From Estrella lausannensis (lineage in GTDB: Bacteria > Chlamydiota > Chlamydiia > Chlamydiales > Criblamydiaceae): a DNA stretch of 64,000 bases. Below are positions 50,907 to 59,013 of this stretch, piece after piece. Position 1 is the first letter of the stretch. The number at the start of each line of letters is the position of its first letter. Both the position numbers and the translations under genes were made by a program. The stretch is from assembly GCF_900000175.1 (NCBI RefSeq), contig NZ_CWGJ01000005.1:53959-117958 (forward strand), in the 5' to 3' direction. Under the pieces are notes generated by a model, which worked only from the letters and a program-made list of their open reading frames with translations, was not told the DNA's origin and searched no databases.

Positions 50907-53581
50907 TGGACGTGTTCCTTCTTTTTCTCTGCTTCTTTTGGGTTGTACTCGGCAAGCTGGCAAATCAGCTTGGCAACAATTGCCGTCCATCCCGTCTGGT
51001 TGCTAGCTCCCAGGCCTTTGCCGTTGTCGCCATGGAAATATTCGTGAAAGAACAGATAGTCGCGGAAATGGGGGTCGGTCTGGAATTTGGTGTTCTCTCC
51101 CCAGAGGGGGCGGCGCCCGTCCTGATCTTTTAAAAAGACGCTGATCAACCGCTTCGTAAGGTCTTGCGACACCTCCCAAAGGCTTTTCATATTGCCCGAG
51201 CCTGTCGGACACTCCACTTTGAAATCGCAGCCATAGTAGTGATCGAATTTTTGCAACGACTCGATTAGGAGGTAGTTTAAGGGAAACCACACAGGACCTC
51301 GCCAGTTGGAGTTGCCTCCGAAGAGGCCGCAGGTCGACTCCGCGGGCTCATAGTCGAGAAAGAATTTTTTTCCTGAAAGCTCGATCGAGAAGGGATGCTT
51401 CTCATGTTTTTTCGAGACCGAGCGAATGCCGTAGGGGCTCAAAAATTCGTCCGGATGCAGAATTTTTTTAAGGGTTCTTGTCATTTTTGTTTGGTTGGCA
51501 AAAGCAAGCAGCACCCGTCCCTCCTGCCCAAGCTTGGTCATATCCGCAATGTTGGTGAGCATCTCAGGCTTGTGGTCGGCAAACCAGCGGAACCTCTTTT
51601 TGAAATCGGGAAACTGCTTCGGGACATAGGCGTCGTTTGTCGCGACAGCAAACAGCGGAATAATTCCTGCCATATTGTCTTGGCGGAGCAGGATGCGCTT
51701 GCCATCGGGCTGGATGAGCATGCTGTGGTAGAACCCGTCTTCTTTGTCCCAAAGCCCTTCTTGCTGTTCGGTCACGTTATTGATGGCATTGGCGATATGG
51801 ACAAAATGTTCGAAAAATTTACTCGCCATGTCCTCATAGACAGGGTCGTTGGTCGCCAGCTCCAGCGCGATCTGCAGCATGTTGAGGCAATACATTCCCA
51901 TCCATCCGGTGCCGTCTTGCTGGAGTAGGATGCCTCCGGAAGGGGGCGCGAGGGAGCGATCGAAAGCGCCGATATTGTCGAGACCTAAGAATCCTCCCTC
52001 GAAGATGTTGCGCCCTTCGGCGTCTTTTCTGTTCACCCACCAGGTGAAGTTGAGGAGAAGCTTTTGGAACATGCGCTCTAAGAATGAGCAGTCTTTCGTC
52101 CCATGTCTTTTGGCTTCGATCTGATAAATACGCATGGATGCCCAAGCCTGTACGGGAGGGTTGACATCACTAAAGCACCACTCATAGGCGGGAATCTGCC
52201 CGTTGGGAGCCATTGTCCACTCCCTTGTCAGCAAAATCATCTGGCTTTTGGCAAATTCCGGATCGATCATTGCCAAAGAGACGGCGTGGAAGGCAAGATC
52301 CCAGGACGCGAACCAAGGGTACTCCCATTTGTCCGGCATGGAGAAGATGTCCCGAACTTCAAAATAGGGCCAGTGTTGGTTGCGCCCCTCCTCACGGCAT
52401 TTTGGGGGCTTTGGCTGCAGGGGATCGCCTTTCAGCCAATCCTTGACAGAGTAGATGTAGCACTGTTTATTCCAGAGAAGGCCCGCGAAGGCTTGCCTTT
52501 GGACGAGCCGCATATCATCACTTAGAGGGAATGGGGTGATGCTGCTATAGAAGGCATCCGCTTCTTGAATTCTTGTTTTGAACACGGTTTCTTGATCGAC
52601 AAGATCGGGCTCAAGCGCCGATGTACTTTTGACAAGGCGCATCTCGATCGTAGACCCGCTTTTTCCCGGAACTGTGATGCGGTAGAGGGGCGCGGCTTTG
52701 GTGCCTGTTTTGGCCGGGTTGACAGCTGTTCTGTCGCCATCGATCAGGTAGCGATGGAAGGCATCCTTGACGAAGGGAGAGGCGCTTTCAGCGTTGAATA
52801 GGCGCTCCATGTTGGTTTCGTTTTCCGTGAAGAGTGTCTCATCGGCTCCTTTGAAAAGCAGCCTGTACTGCCCAAGCCAGGGATGTTGAGCACGCAGGCA
52901 CCCCTCATTTTCCAAAGCGATCGTCGGCTTCTTGACACCCTCTTTCCACGACCACACGTTTCTAAACCAAAGGGTTGGCAATAGGGTAAGAGGCGCTTCT
53001 CTTTCTCCCCTGTTCTCTACCCTGATCCGGATCAGGATGTCCTCGGGATTGGATTTGGCGTATTCGATGAAGATGTCGAAATACTCGTCTTTGTCAAAAA
53101 TTCCGGTGTCGATCAGTTCATACTCGGGCTGCTCTCTCGTACGCTTCTTGTTGGTCTCGACCAGATCTGTATAGGGGTAGGGGTTTTGCGGATATTTATA
53201 GAGATACTTCATGTAAGCGTGAGAGGGTAGGTTGTCGAGATAGAAGTAGACCTCTTTGACATCTTCTCCGTGGTTGCCCTCATTGCCCGTCAGGCCGAAG
53301 AGGCGCTCTTTTAAAATGGGATCTTTCCCGTTCCAAAACGAGAGCGCGAAGCACATGTACTGGCTCTCGTCGGAGATGCCGGCGATGCCGTCTTCTCCCC
53401 AGCGGTAAGCGCGTGACCGGGCCTCGTCGTGGGGAAGATACTCCCAGGCCGTTCCTCCGGGACTATAATCCTCCCGCACCGTGCCCCACTGCCTTTCGCT
53501 GAGATAAGGACCGAATTTGCGCCAGGGGGCTTTGCCTGCCTTGGCCTCTTCCAGCCGTTTGTCCTCTTCCGTCAACGCCAT
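50903..53581 (-). CDS. GH63-like alpha-glucosidase
   Basis: 892 residues, no signal peptide. An N-terminal beta-sandwich (about 25-330; for example EYLPHDEARSRAYRWGEDG, RVENRGEREAPLTLLPTLWF) precedes an (alpha/alpha)6 barrel with EYPWFASWDLAFHAVSLAM, GQIPAYEWCFSDVNPPVQAW, FEGGFLGLDNIGAFDRS, LQQDGTGWMGMYCLNML and GGNSNWRGPVWFPLNYLLIE. These segments fit family GH63/MGH1-type glucosidases, which cleave terminal alpha-glucosyl units (substrates in bacteria include glucosylglycerate and oligosaccharides). The specific substrate is unknown. ATG 53581 follows the SDR stop by one base with AGGA upstream, and its end overlaps the debranching gene. Second gene of a four-gene coupled operon. Confidence 0.87.
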   Translation of the reverse strand: MALTEEDKRLEEAKAGKAPWRKFGPYLSERQWGTVREDYSPGGTAWEYLPHDEARSRAYRWGEDGIAGISDESQYMCFALSFWNGKDPILKERLFGLTGNEGNHGEDVKEVYFYLDNLPSHAYMKYLYKYPQNPYPYTDLVETNKKRTREQPEYELIDTGIFDKDEYFDIFIEYAKSNPEDILIRIRVENRGEREAPLTLLPTLWFRNVWSWKEGVKKPTIALENEGCLRAQHPWLGQYRLLFKGADETLFTENETNMERLFNAESASPFVKDAFHRYLIDGDRTAVNPAKTGTKAAPLYRITVPGKSGSTIEMRLVKSTSALEPDLVDQETVFKTRIQEADAFYSSITPFPLSDDMRLVQRQAFAGLLWNKQCYIYSVKDWLKGDPLQPKPPKCREEGRNQHWPYFEVRDIFSMPDKWEYPWFASWDLAFHAVSLAMIDPEFAKSQMILLTREWTMAPNGQIPAYEWCFSDVNPPVQAWASMRIYQIEAKRHGTKDCSFLERMFQKLLLNFTWWVNRKDAEGRNIFEGGFLGLDNIGAFDRSLAPPSGGILLQQDGTGWMGMYCLNMLQIALELATNDPVYEDMASKFFEHFVHIANAINNVTEQQEGLWDKEDGFYHSMLIQPDGKRILLRQDNMAGIIPLFAVATNDAYVPKQFPDFKKRFRWFADHKPEMLTNIADMTKLGQEGRVLLAFANQTKMTRTLKKILHPDEFLSPYGIRSVSKKHEKHPFSIELSGKKFFLDYEPAESTCGLFGGNSNWRGPVWFPLNYLLIESLQKFDHYYGCDFKVECPTGSGNMKSLWEVSQDLTKRLISVFLKDQDGRRPLWGENTKFQTDPHFRDYLFFHEYFHGDNGKGLGASNQTGWTAIVAKLICQLAEYNPKEAEKKKEHVH

Positions 53582-53582
53582 C

Positions 53583-54353
53583 TTAAAGTCCTGGGCTTTG
53601 ATGCATCAGGCCGCCGTCGACAAACAGGGTGGCGGCCGTCATGTAGCTGGCGCCGCCTCCGGATAAAAATCCGACGACTTGGGCGATCTCCTCCGGTTTT
53701 GCCATGCGGCCCAACGGGATGACACTGTCTAGCTTTTGCATCAGCGCAGGGTCTTTCATCGTGCTTAAGTTGATCGGTGTTGCGACAGCGCCCGGGCCGA
53801 CGGCAGTCACTAAGATTCCATGGGGAGCAAGCTCCAGGGCGGCAGTTCTCGTGAGCATCCGCATGCCGCCTTTGGAGAGGCAATAGGCCGTGTTGCCGGG
53901 CATCGGCCAGTCTTCGTGGACGGACGTGATATTGATGATGCGGCCGCCTGCTTCCTGCTTAATCATCTGTCTCGCCGCGATTTGCGTGCTGAAGAAAGCG
54001 CTTTTTAAATTGATGGCAAGTACCTTGTCGTACTGTGATTCGCTCGTGTCGAGCACCGATGTCCTCGTTTCAATCCCTGCGTTGTTGACGAAGATGTCGA
54101 GCTGGCCGAACGTGGAGACTGCGCGGCTTACAAGCAGCTCGATGTCCGCCACTAGGCTGATATCGGCCTTCACACCGACCGCTCGGCTTCCCAGACTTGC
54201 GATTTTTCTCTCGAGCTCATTTTCCGCCTCAGGGTGGGCGACATAGTCGATCACAACCTGGGCTCCCCGCTCTGCCAGCTCCAGCACAATCGCCGCCCCG
54301 ATTCCGCTGTTGCCCCCGGTGACGACAGCCACTTTTCCTGTCAGTTCTTTCAT
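53583..54353 (-). CDS. SDR-family oxidoreductase, glucose 1-dehydrogenase-like
   Basis: 256-residue classical short-chain dehydrogenase. Cofactor motif VTGGNSGIGAA (TGxxxGIG), FVNNAGIE, catalytic Ser in NITSVHED, YCLSK (YxxxK), and C-terminal SGGGASYMTAATLFVDGG. It oxidises or reduces an alcohol/carbonyl with NAD(P)H; similarity is closest to glucose 1-dehydrogenase-type members. The start is ATG 54353 with GAGGGG 7 nt upstream; the open frame to 54407 runs into a family A right half and is discarded. First gene of the operon SDR-GH63-GH133-NDH-2. Together these could release glucose from alpha-glucosides, oxidise it and feed electrons to quinone, which is inference from gene order. Confidence 0.88.
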   Translation of the reverse strand: MKELTGKVAVVTGGNSGIGAAIVLELAERGAQVVIDYVAHPEAENELERKIASLGSRAVGVKADISLVADIELLVSRAVSTFGQLDIFVNNAGIETRTSVLDTSESQYDKVLAINLKSAFFSTQIAARQMIKQEAGGRIINITSVHEDWPMPGNTAYCLSKGGMRMLTRTAALELAPHGILVTAVGPGAVATPINLSTMKDPALMQKLDSVIPLGRMAKPEEIAQVVGFLSGGGASYMTAATLFVDGGLMHQSPGL

Positions 54354-54367
54354 CGTAGCCCCTCGCT

Positions 54368-54391
54368 TAAAATTGAGACACTTTCGGTATA
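54368..54391. repeat. Family A right arm only
   Basis: TAAAATTGAGACACTTTCGGTATA with no left arm. It lies 15 bp upstream of the SDR start. Confidence 0.65.
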
Positions 54392-54508
54392 AAGAAACCC
54401 GCTCCAAATAACAAACTTTTTATTTACCTTCGAGCCCTGTCCCTCAAATCGCTCTCGACATGGACCTTTGGAGCCTTTTCCGTCTCGTGCTCTTCTTAAC
54501 TATTTGAT

Positions 54509-54539
54509 TGATCATTCATTTATACATTGACTGATCATT
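54509..54539. promoter_or_regulatory. Direct repeats TGATCATT upstream of SDR operon
   Basis: TGATCATT occurs at 54509-54516 and 54532-54539, 23 bp apart, each preceded by TTGA-like bases (TTGATTGATCATT and TTGACTGATCATT). They lie in the AT-rich divergent region between the SDR operon and the first paralogue gene. The spacing of about two helical turns suits a dimeric repressor such as TetR types, but no regulator gene is nearby. Confidence 0.35.
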
Positions 54540-54597
54540 AAACATTCGGTATTCTTTTTCGAAATCAAGAGATTAATTTTTTCATTCAGGTGAACCG

Positions 54598-55464
54598 ATG
54601 CCCACACATGTTGCCCTAGTCAAGTCCAATGAAGACCTCGCCAGATACAGAGAGGAGTGCCAGGACTGGAAACTTGTTTCGAACGCAAATCCCTTATCTA
54701 AACAGCCGCATCATGTGCTGATTGACGACAGCGGAAGGATCGTCACCCGATATTATCGGGGGCGGGTCTACGATTTGGTCGATAAGTTTGAGAAAGAATA
54801 TGGATTAATTGAAAGAGTGGCGCGCGCTTGTCTGGGGATACTCGCTACTTTGGCTACCGGGGGAATTGCGCTTTTTTCTGCTACGGTGAGGGGGCTTTTC
54901 AGCGACACGAAGGTCACTTTGATCACGGTAGTCGAGCCTGAAGAGGGGAGGCAGTCTGGAAAGATGAACGGTTTTGATGAAACAGTGGTCTCGTTTGAGA
55001 ATCAGGGCCCCCTGCACGATCGTGACATCGAGAATGGAATGGAGTGTTTTCGGTGCGTGTTGACTAAGAGGGGTAAGGTGATTGCTGCAAACGATGGATC
55101 GGGAAGAGAGTGTCAAAATACGGGGATACCCTCTCCTGTTGTCGCTATGATTGTGGTTCTGAATCCGGTTGAGATACGCGATGTAGTTTCCCGGCTGAGA
55201 AGGGAGCAGCTTAAGGGCGACTTCTCCCTATTTGAAAAGGCGGAATTGGCCTGGCCGGCTCCTGATGAGCCTGCCGAGTTTGTTTTGGAAAACAGCTTTG
55301 ACAACAGCATTTTGGAAGAGGAACATAGCTCGCACTCTCCCGATTTGAGTCCAATACAAATTCGAATGAGCGAATTGTATGATGGCACTACGGAATTGAT
55401 GAGTGATGACGAGGAGGAAATGGAGTTTACTTTGGGACAAGTTGCGGGAAATGTAATTCTCTAG
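54598..55464 (+). CDS. Tandem paralogue 1, membrane protein of unknown family
   Basis: 288 residues, first and longest of five adjacent relatives. The shared layout is an N-terminal polar part with HHVLIDDSGRIVTRYYRGRVY, then a predicted membrane segment (IERVARACLGILATLATGGI, about 71-95) ending VRGLFSD, a variable middle, and the conserved close VEIRDVVSRLRREQLKGDFS. Only this copy carries an extra 60-residue acidic tail (MSDDEEEMEFTLGQ). The bilobed hydrophobic segment with a short loop recalls chlamydial inclusion-membrane proteins, but lengths differ. The start is ATG 54598; the upstream TCAGGTGAACCG is a modest site. No known family. A host-facing secreted role is inference from the expansion. 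Confidence 0.75.
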   Translation: MPTHVALVKSNEDLARYREECQDWKLVSNANPLSKQPHHVLIDDSGRIVTRYYRGRVYDLVDKFEKEYGLIERVARACLGILATLATGGIALFSATVRGLFSDTKVTLITVVEPEEGRQSGKMNGFDETVVSFENQGPLHDRDIENGMECFRCVLTKRGKVIAANDGSGRECQNTGIPSPVVAMIVVLNPVEIRDVVSRLRREQLKGDFSLFEKAELAWPAPDEPAEFVLENSFDNSILEEEHSSHSPDLSPIQIRMSELYDGTTELMSDDEEEMEFTLGQVAGNVIL

Positions 55465-56063
55465 TCTTCACATGAGACCCGCCTGGGGAACCATTATCTA
55501 GCACATTCAAATTTCTAACACTGGGTAGCAGGCTGAAAGCGTCTCATCATGGTGGGTGTATACCGAAAGTGTCTCAAAAATTGGTTTTTGGCAAAGAGAA
55601 ATCCCTCATGCCAATTTTTGATAGGCTTTCGGTATAACCTCTCTGGCCCGGGCAGATTTCTGCCCCTCCCCCCCTTCATTGACTGGATCCCGGTCGCATT
55701 GATTAGGTTTCAGTTTTAAGACACTCCCACACCCCTTTACAAGTCTTCGGAAACATGTGGCGGTCTCTCGTCTCCTTTCCCCGAAGAATTTATAAGCTGC
55801 GCGGCAGGCGTTAATGAGTTTCTTGATGCCCTTGAGTTTGCGGAAAAAAAGCAGTCGTTAGGGCTAAAACCCTCAATTTTCAGACGCTGTCGGTCACTCA
55901 CTTTTCTTTGCTTCCCCAGGGGTTAAAAGCTGTGAAAAGAATTGACTATTGATTTATATGATTAATGTTTTTATGATTTTTTAATCAAATCCTGTAAATA
56001 AATCATGTATTTTCAGTCTGCGATTAGTTTCATGTATTTTAAACGATAAAAAAGGTGGTTTTC
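55465..56063. other. Intergenic region between paralogues 1 and 2
   Basis: 599 bp with no gene. It contains a family A copy (55559-55636), a C7 run near 55668, a family B-like half (GGTTTCAGTTTTAAGACAC at 55706) and, from about 55930, an AT-rich stretch that is the likely promoter of paralogue 2. Confidence 0.5.
55559..55636. repeat. Family A intermediate form
   Basis: Left end TATACCGAAAGTGTCTCAAA, then TTTTTGGCAAAGAGAAATCC; right end TTTTTGATAGGCTTTCGGTATA. Left and right arms come from different subtypes (GTGTCTC versus GCCTATC), suggesting recombination. A decayed extra left arm (CTGAAAGCGTCTCATCATGG) precedes it. Confidence 0.85.
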
Positions 56064-56669
56064 GTGATTACATTTCAAATTCTAAATGATAAAGTTCAGC
56101 TCAATCCTTTTCTTGAGACCTACCATAAAAATGGCTGGGAGCTGGATATAACTGTCCGTGGCACTGTAGTCAACGACAAGTGCCGAAAAGTCAGCCAGTA
56201 TTATTGCGGAAGGGCTTTCAAGCTATGGGCGCTTGCGAAAAAACAATGCTCGACGATCGAGAAGGTCATCCGTGTCATCTGTGGTGTATTGGCGACTGTA
56301 GTGACTCTTGGTCTTGCGCTCTCCTTGCAGTCGGTGAGAAACCTTTTTACAGACGGAAAGAACGCGGTCGGTTTCGTTACGTTTTACAAAGACAGCGGAC
56401 CAGGTTATGCGCTTAATGGGGGAATTATTGACCCTGTAAACTTCTTCAAGGTTGGCAAAGTGCGCACACCTATAATTTCTGATGCTGACGATAGCAATCT
56501 TGATCAGGGAGTTAAATACCTCTGTACGGGCGCATACACACGAGGAAACGAACCCTTTGATGTCGCTCTGGACGCCATAGAGGTTCGCGACCACTTAGAA
56601 TCCTACGATCCAAGCGTTGTGGAGGCCGATTACAGCCTCTTTAAGCATGCCGGCGAGTTCACACTCTAA
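56064..56669 (+). CDS. Tandem paralogue 2, membrane protein of unknown family
   Basis: 201 residues from GTG 56064, preceded by AAAGGTGG (6 nt), the same leader seen before paralogue 3. A GTG at 56055 lies within that site. Conserved blocks: KNGWELDITVRGTV, CRKVSQYYCGRAF, the near-invariant KQCSTIEKVIRVICGVLATV with TLGLALSLQSVRNLF (about 66-100, membrane), KDSGP, and the end EVRDHLE then VVEADYSLFKHAGEFTL. It is very similar to paralogue 3 through the first 120 residues and different in the middle (about 125-165), pointing to recent duplication with a diversifying central region. Function unknown. Confidence 0.78.
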   Translation: MITFQILNDKVQLNPFLETYHKNGWELDITVRGTVVNDKCRKVSQYYCGRAFKLWALAKKQCSTIEKVIRVICGVLATVVTLGLALSLQSVRNLFTDGKNAVGFVTFYKDSGPGYALNGGIIDPVNFFKVGKVRTPIISDADDSNLDQGVKYLCTGAYTRGNEPFDVALDAIEVRDHLESYDPSVVEADYSLFKHAGEFTL

Positions 56670-56683
56670 AATCACTATTGAGC

Positions 56684-56707
56684 TCCGGAGGCGGCATCGC
56701 CTCCGGA
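56684..56707 (+). terminator. GC-rich hairpin after paralogue 2
   Basis: Perfect 10-bp stem TCCGGAGGCG / CGCCTCCGGA with loop GCAT, 15 bp after the stop. No T-run follows. A related sequence (GGAGGTGC ... GCGCCTCC) follows paralogue 3 at about 57646-57679. Confidence 0.55.
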
Positions 56708-57027
56708 AACCTATGGCGGGGTCGGGGCCCCATGGCGGTCTCTCGCCCTCCCTTCTTTGAAAGGATTATAAGCTGATCAGCTGACCTCTTGTTACACTGA
56801 AATAACGGATCACAAACGCTTTTCACCCCTTAAGCCACTATGCTTTGCAGTGACATCAGTTTCAAAAAAATCAGAATATTAGATTAATGTGGTGAAATTT
56901 TTTTGACTCTTATAGCCAAATTTAGAAAGTAAACTATTCGATTAAACGCTTTAGATATATCTAGTATTTTATTGTGATTAATTAATGGGAGCATTAGTAT
57001 TTTTATAAAAACAAAAAAGGTGGCTTT

Positions 57028-57630
57028 GTGATTACCCTTGAAACTTTAAATAGTGCCGATGAGTTATACCCTCTTCTAGAGAGCTACAACAAAAACGGCT
57101 GGGAGCTGGATCTAAACGTCCGAGACGTTTTCATCAATGAACAGGGCCGAAAAGTGAGTAATTTTTATTGCGGAAGGTCTTTCTCGTTGCAGGCGCTCGC
57201 GACAAAACAATGCTCGACGATCGAGAAGGTCATCCGTGTTATTTGCGGTGTACTGGCGACTGTATTGACTCTTGGTCTCGCGCTCTTGTTGCAGTCCGTG
57301 AGAAACCTCTTTAAAGAAGGGAGGAAAGCGGTCGGCTTCGTCACGTTTGACCAAGACTCCGGACCGGACCGTTTGCTTAATGGGATGGGGACTTCTTCTG
57401 TCACCGCCTTTAAGGTGGACAAAACGTGCAGTCCCATACTGTGCGGTCAGAAGGATTGCAGTCTCGATCATGGATCTCAGCATCAATGCAAGGTTTCAAC
57501 ATCAGATGGCCGCTTCCATGATATTTCTCTGGACGACATCACAATCCGCGACCACTTAGAATGGCTAAATCCCAGCATTGTGGAGGCCGATTACAGCCAC
57601 TTCGCTCATGCTGGCGATTTCAAACTCTAA
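57028..57630 (+). CDS. Tandem paralogue 3, membrane protein of unknown family
   Basis: 200 residues, GTG start at 57028 with AAAGGTGG 6 nt upstream. It shares with paralogue 2 the blocks NKNGWELDLNVRD, GRKVSNFYCGRSF, KQCSTIEKVIRVICGVLATV, LGLALLLQSVRNLF, VGFVTF and DSGP, and the end EADYSHFAHAGDFKL. The middle has its own cysteines (KTCSPILCGQKDC, then HQCKV). Conserved Cys in the N-terminal part and a Cys-rich variable middle suggest disulphides or a metal site in this copy. A 358-bp AT-rich spacer separates it from paralogue 2, so it probably has its own promoter. Function unknown. Confidence 0.78.
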   Translation: MITLETLNSADELYPLLESYNKNGWELDLNVRDVFINEQGRKVSNFYCGRSFSLQALATKQCSTIEKVIRVICGVLATVLTLGLALLLQSVRNLFKEGRKAVGFVTFDQDSGPDRLLNGMGTSSVTAFKVDKTCSPILCGQKDCSLDHGSQHQCKVSTSDGRFHDISLDDITIRDHLEWLNPSIVEADYSHFAHAGDFKL

Positions 57631-57687
57631 AATCTACATCCGATTCGGAGGTGCTTTAGAGAATGTCTCTTGCGCCTCCGGAAGATT

Positions 57688-57761
57688 CTATACCACAAGT
57701 GTTCTAAATTTTGTCTTGGCAAAGACGAAAACCATGCCAAATTTTGATAGGCTTTCAGCAT
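57688..57761. repeat. Family A intermediate form, diverged
   Basis: CTATACCACAAGTGTTCTAA on the left, TTGGCAAAGACGAAAACCAT in the middle, TTTTGATAGGCTTTCAGCATA on the right. It lies just after paralogue 3. Confidence 0.75.
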
Positions 57762-57846
57762 ATTTTTCATTTTTTAGTAATTTTTACTTCTTCAGCTTTA
57801 AGTCAAAATTTGTTTCTATTCCAATTTATATAAAAACAAATTTGCG

Positions 57847-58063
57847 TATACCGAAACAACTTGGAGAATTGGAAATTTGGCCAGGAGGGCCTTAAGAATT
57901 TTTGTCCGGAGCGAGCGACCATTGCCGAGAGGCAAGGCGCGAGTGAGAACGAAAATTCTTAAGTATACCGAAAGTGTCTCAAAGCCAAAATCCCAAATTT
58001 TGAGACAATTTCGGTATAAACCCGACGAAGCCAAAGACCAATTCTTCAAGTTGTTTCGGTATA
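57847..58063. mobile_element. Nested composite of three palindromes
   Basis: Outer arms TATACCGAAACAACTTGGAG and TCTTCAAGTTGTTTCGGTATA enclose two further palindromes. One (57891-57963) has ends CTTAAGAATTTTTGT and ACGAAAATTCTTAAG. The other (57964-58018) is a complete short family A copy, TATACCGAAAGTGTCTCAAA to GAGACAATTTCGGTATA. The outer right arm begins GACGAAGCCAAAGACCAATT and recurs in reverse orientation at 63932. The structure looks like insertion of one element into another. It ends 19 bp before paralogue 4. Confidence 0.85.
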
Positions 58064-58082
58064 AATTAACAAGGGTTACAAA

Positions 58083-58685
58083 ATGGTTGCCTTTCACGGT
58101 GTAGCCACACTGGACGAGCTGGATAGCATGCTCCAATCGTATAAGAACAAGGGAAGGGAGACGTCCGAGACGGAAAGCATTCTCCTGGTCAATGATCAGT
58201 GCCGGGTTGTCACCCGTTTTTTTTCCGGAAAATCCTATTTGGCGGGAGCCTTCGCAACCAAGGTGCCTACGACTATCGAGAAAATAGTACGCGTTGTTCT
58301 TGGCCTGCTGGCCACTTTGATCTCTTGTGGGTGGGCGCTCTGTTTTCAGGGTGTGAGAGATCTTTTTGGTGCGCATGTGCAAAAGATCTGCTTTGCGGTT
58401 TTTCAAAAGGATTCCGGTCCGGACAAAACGTTGTGCGGTGTGGAAAAATCCATTATTACGGCCTTCAAAGTGGAAAGAACATGCAAGAGGGGACGCTGCG
58501 ACATAGGCTGCTGCCACCTTGAGCATGAGGATCTTCATTCCTGAGAGATCGTTCTGAAGAATGGCAAGGCATACAATATCCAGCTATATGATAACGCCAT
58601 CCGCGACTTTCTTGAGTGGCTTGATCCACGCCTTGTGGAAGCCGATTACAGTCACTTCGCCCATGCCGGCGAGATCAAAGTTTGA
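58083..58685 (+). pseudogene. Tandem paralogue 4, interrupted by in-frame TGA
   Basis: ATG 58083 opens a frame homologous to the neighbours: CRVVTRFFSGKSY, TIEKIVRVVLGLLATLISCG, FQGVRDLFG, KDSGPDKTL and TAFKVERTC. It stops at TGA 58542-58544 after EHEDLHS. The same frame continues without further stops for 46 codons and gives the conserved family end, AIRDFLEWLDPRLVEADYSH and FAHAGEIKV, to TGA 58685. A single base change therefore separates it from a full-length 200-residue protein. This is either a very recent pseudogene, a readthrough product or a sequence error. It lies directly after the nested repeat. If expressed short, it would be a 153-residue protein lacking the C-terminal block. Confidence 0.82.
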
Positions 58686-58700
58686 AACAAAAGCTGCCTT

Positions 58701-58725
58701 GGAGACTGTCCATTAACTGAAATCG
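58701..58725. repeat. Family B half-copy
   Basis: GGAGACTGTCCATTAACTGA followed by AATCG matches the left arm of the element at 13372. No right arm is seen. It lies 15 bp after paralogue 4. Confidence 0.6.
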
Positions 58726-58836
58726 CATTTGTTCCTGTCTGAATACTTGTAATGATTAATTTTAAATTCAATTAAGTATTACTGTTTATATAAAATATGG
58801 TATACTTGCTGAATTAACGGGTTCCTTTGTGCTTAG

Positions 58837-58880
58837 AACGAAAGTATCTCGAAATCCAATTTCGCCACATAATCGGTATA
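58837..58880. repeat. Family A short form, diverged
   Basis: AACGAAAGTATCTCGAAATC and CACATAATCGGTATA. The left arm is of the GTATCTCG subtype also seen at 1902 and 6184. Confidence 0.65.
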
Positions 58881-59013
58881 ATGCACATTCTGCTTTGGCA
58901 ACTCCTGAATCGGCCCTATTTTGCGATCAGCAGCCTCTTTGCCTACTGAGCCCATTGAAATTAAGGAAAATTGATGCCGCGAGAAATCAAGGCCTATGGA
59001 GGAGATATTTATC

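Noticed and set aside
57816..58538. 240-codon minus-strand ORF
   Set aside because: It runs through the nested palindromes and antisense to paralogue 4. Its repeated internal phrases are translations of the repeat arms.
58542..58544. Selenocysteine codon in paralogue 4
   Set aside because: Paralogues have no cysteine at this position, no SECIS-like hairpin is evident directly after the TGA, and selenoproteins are not expected here.
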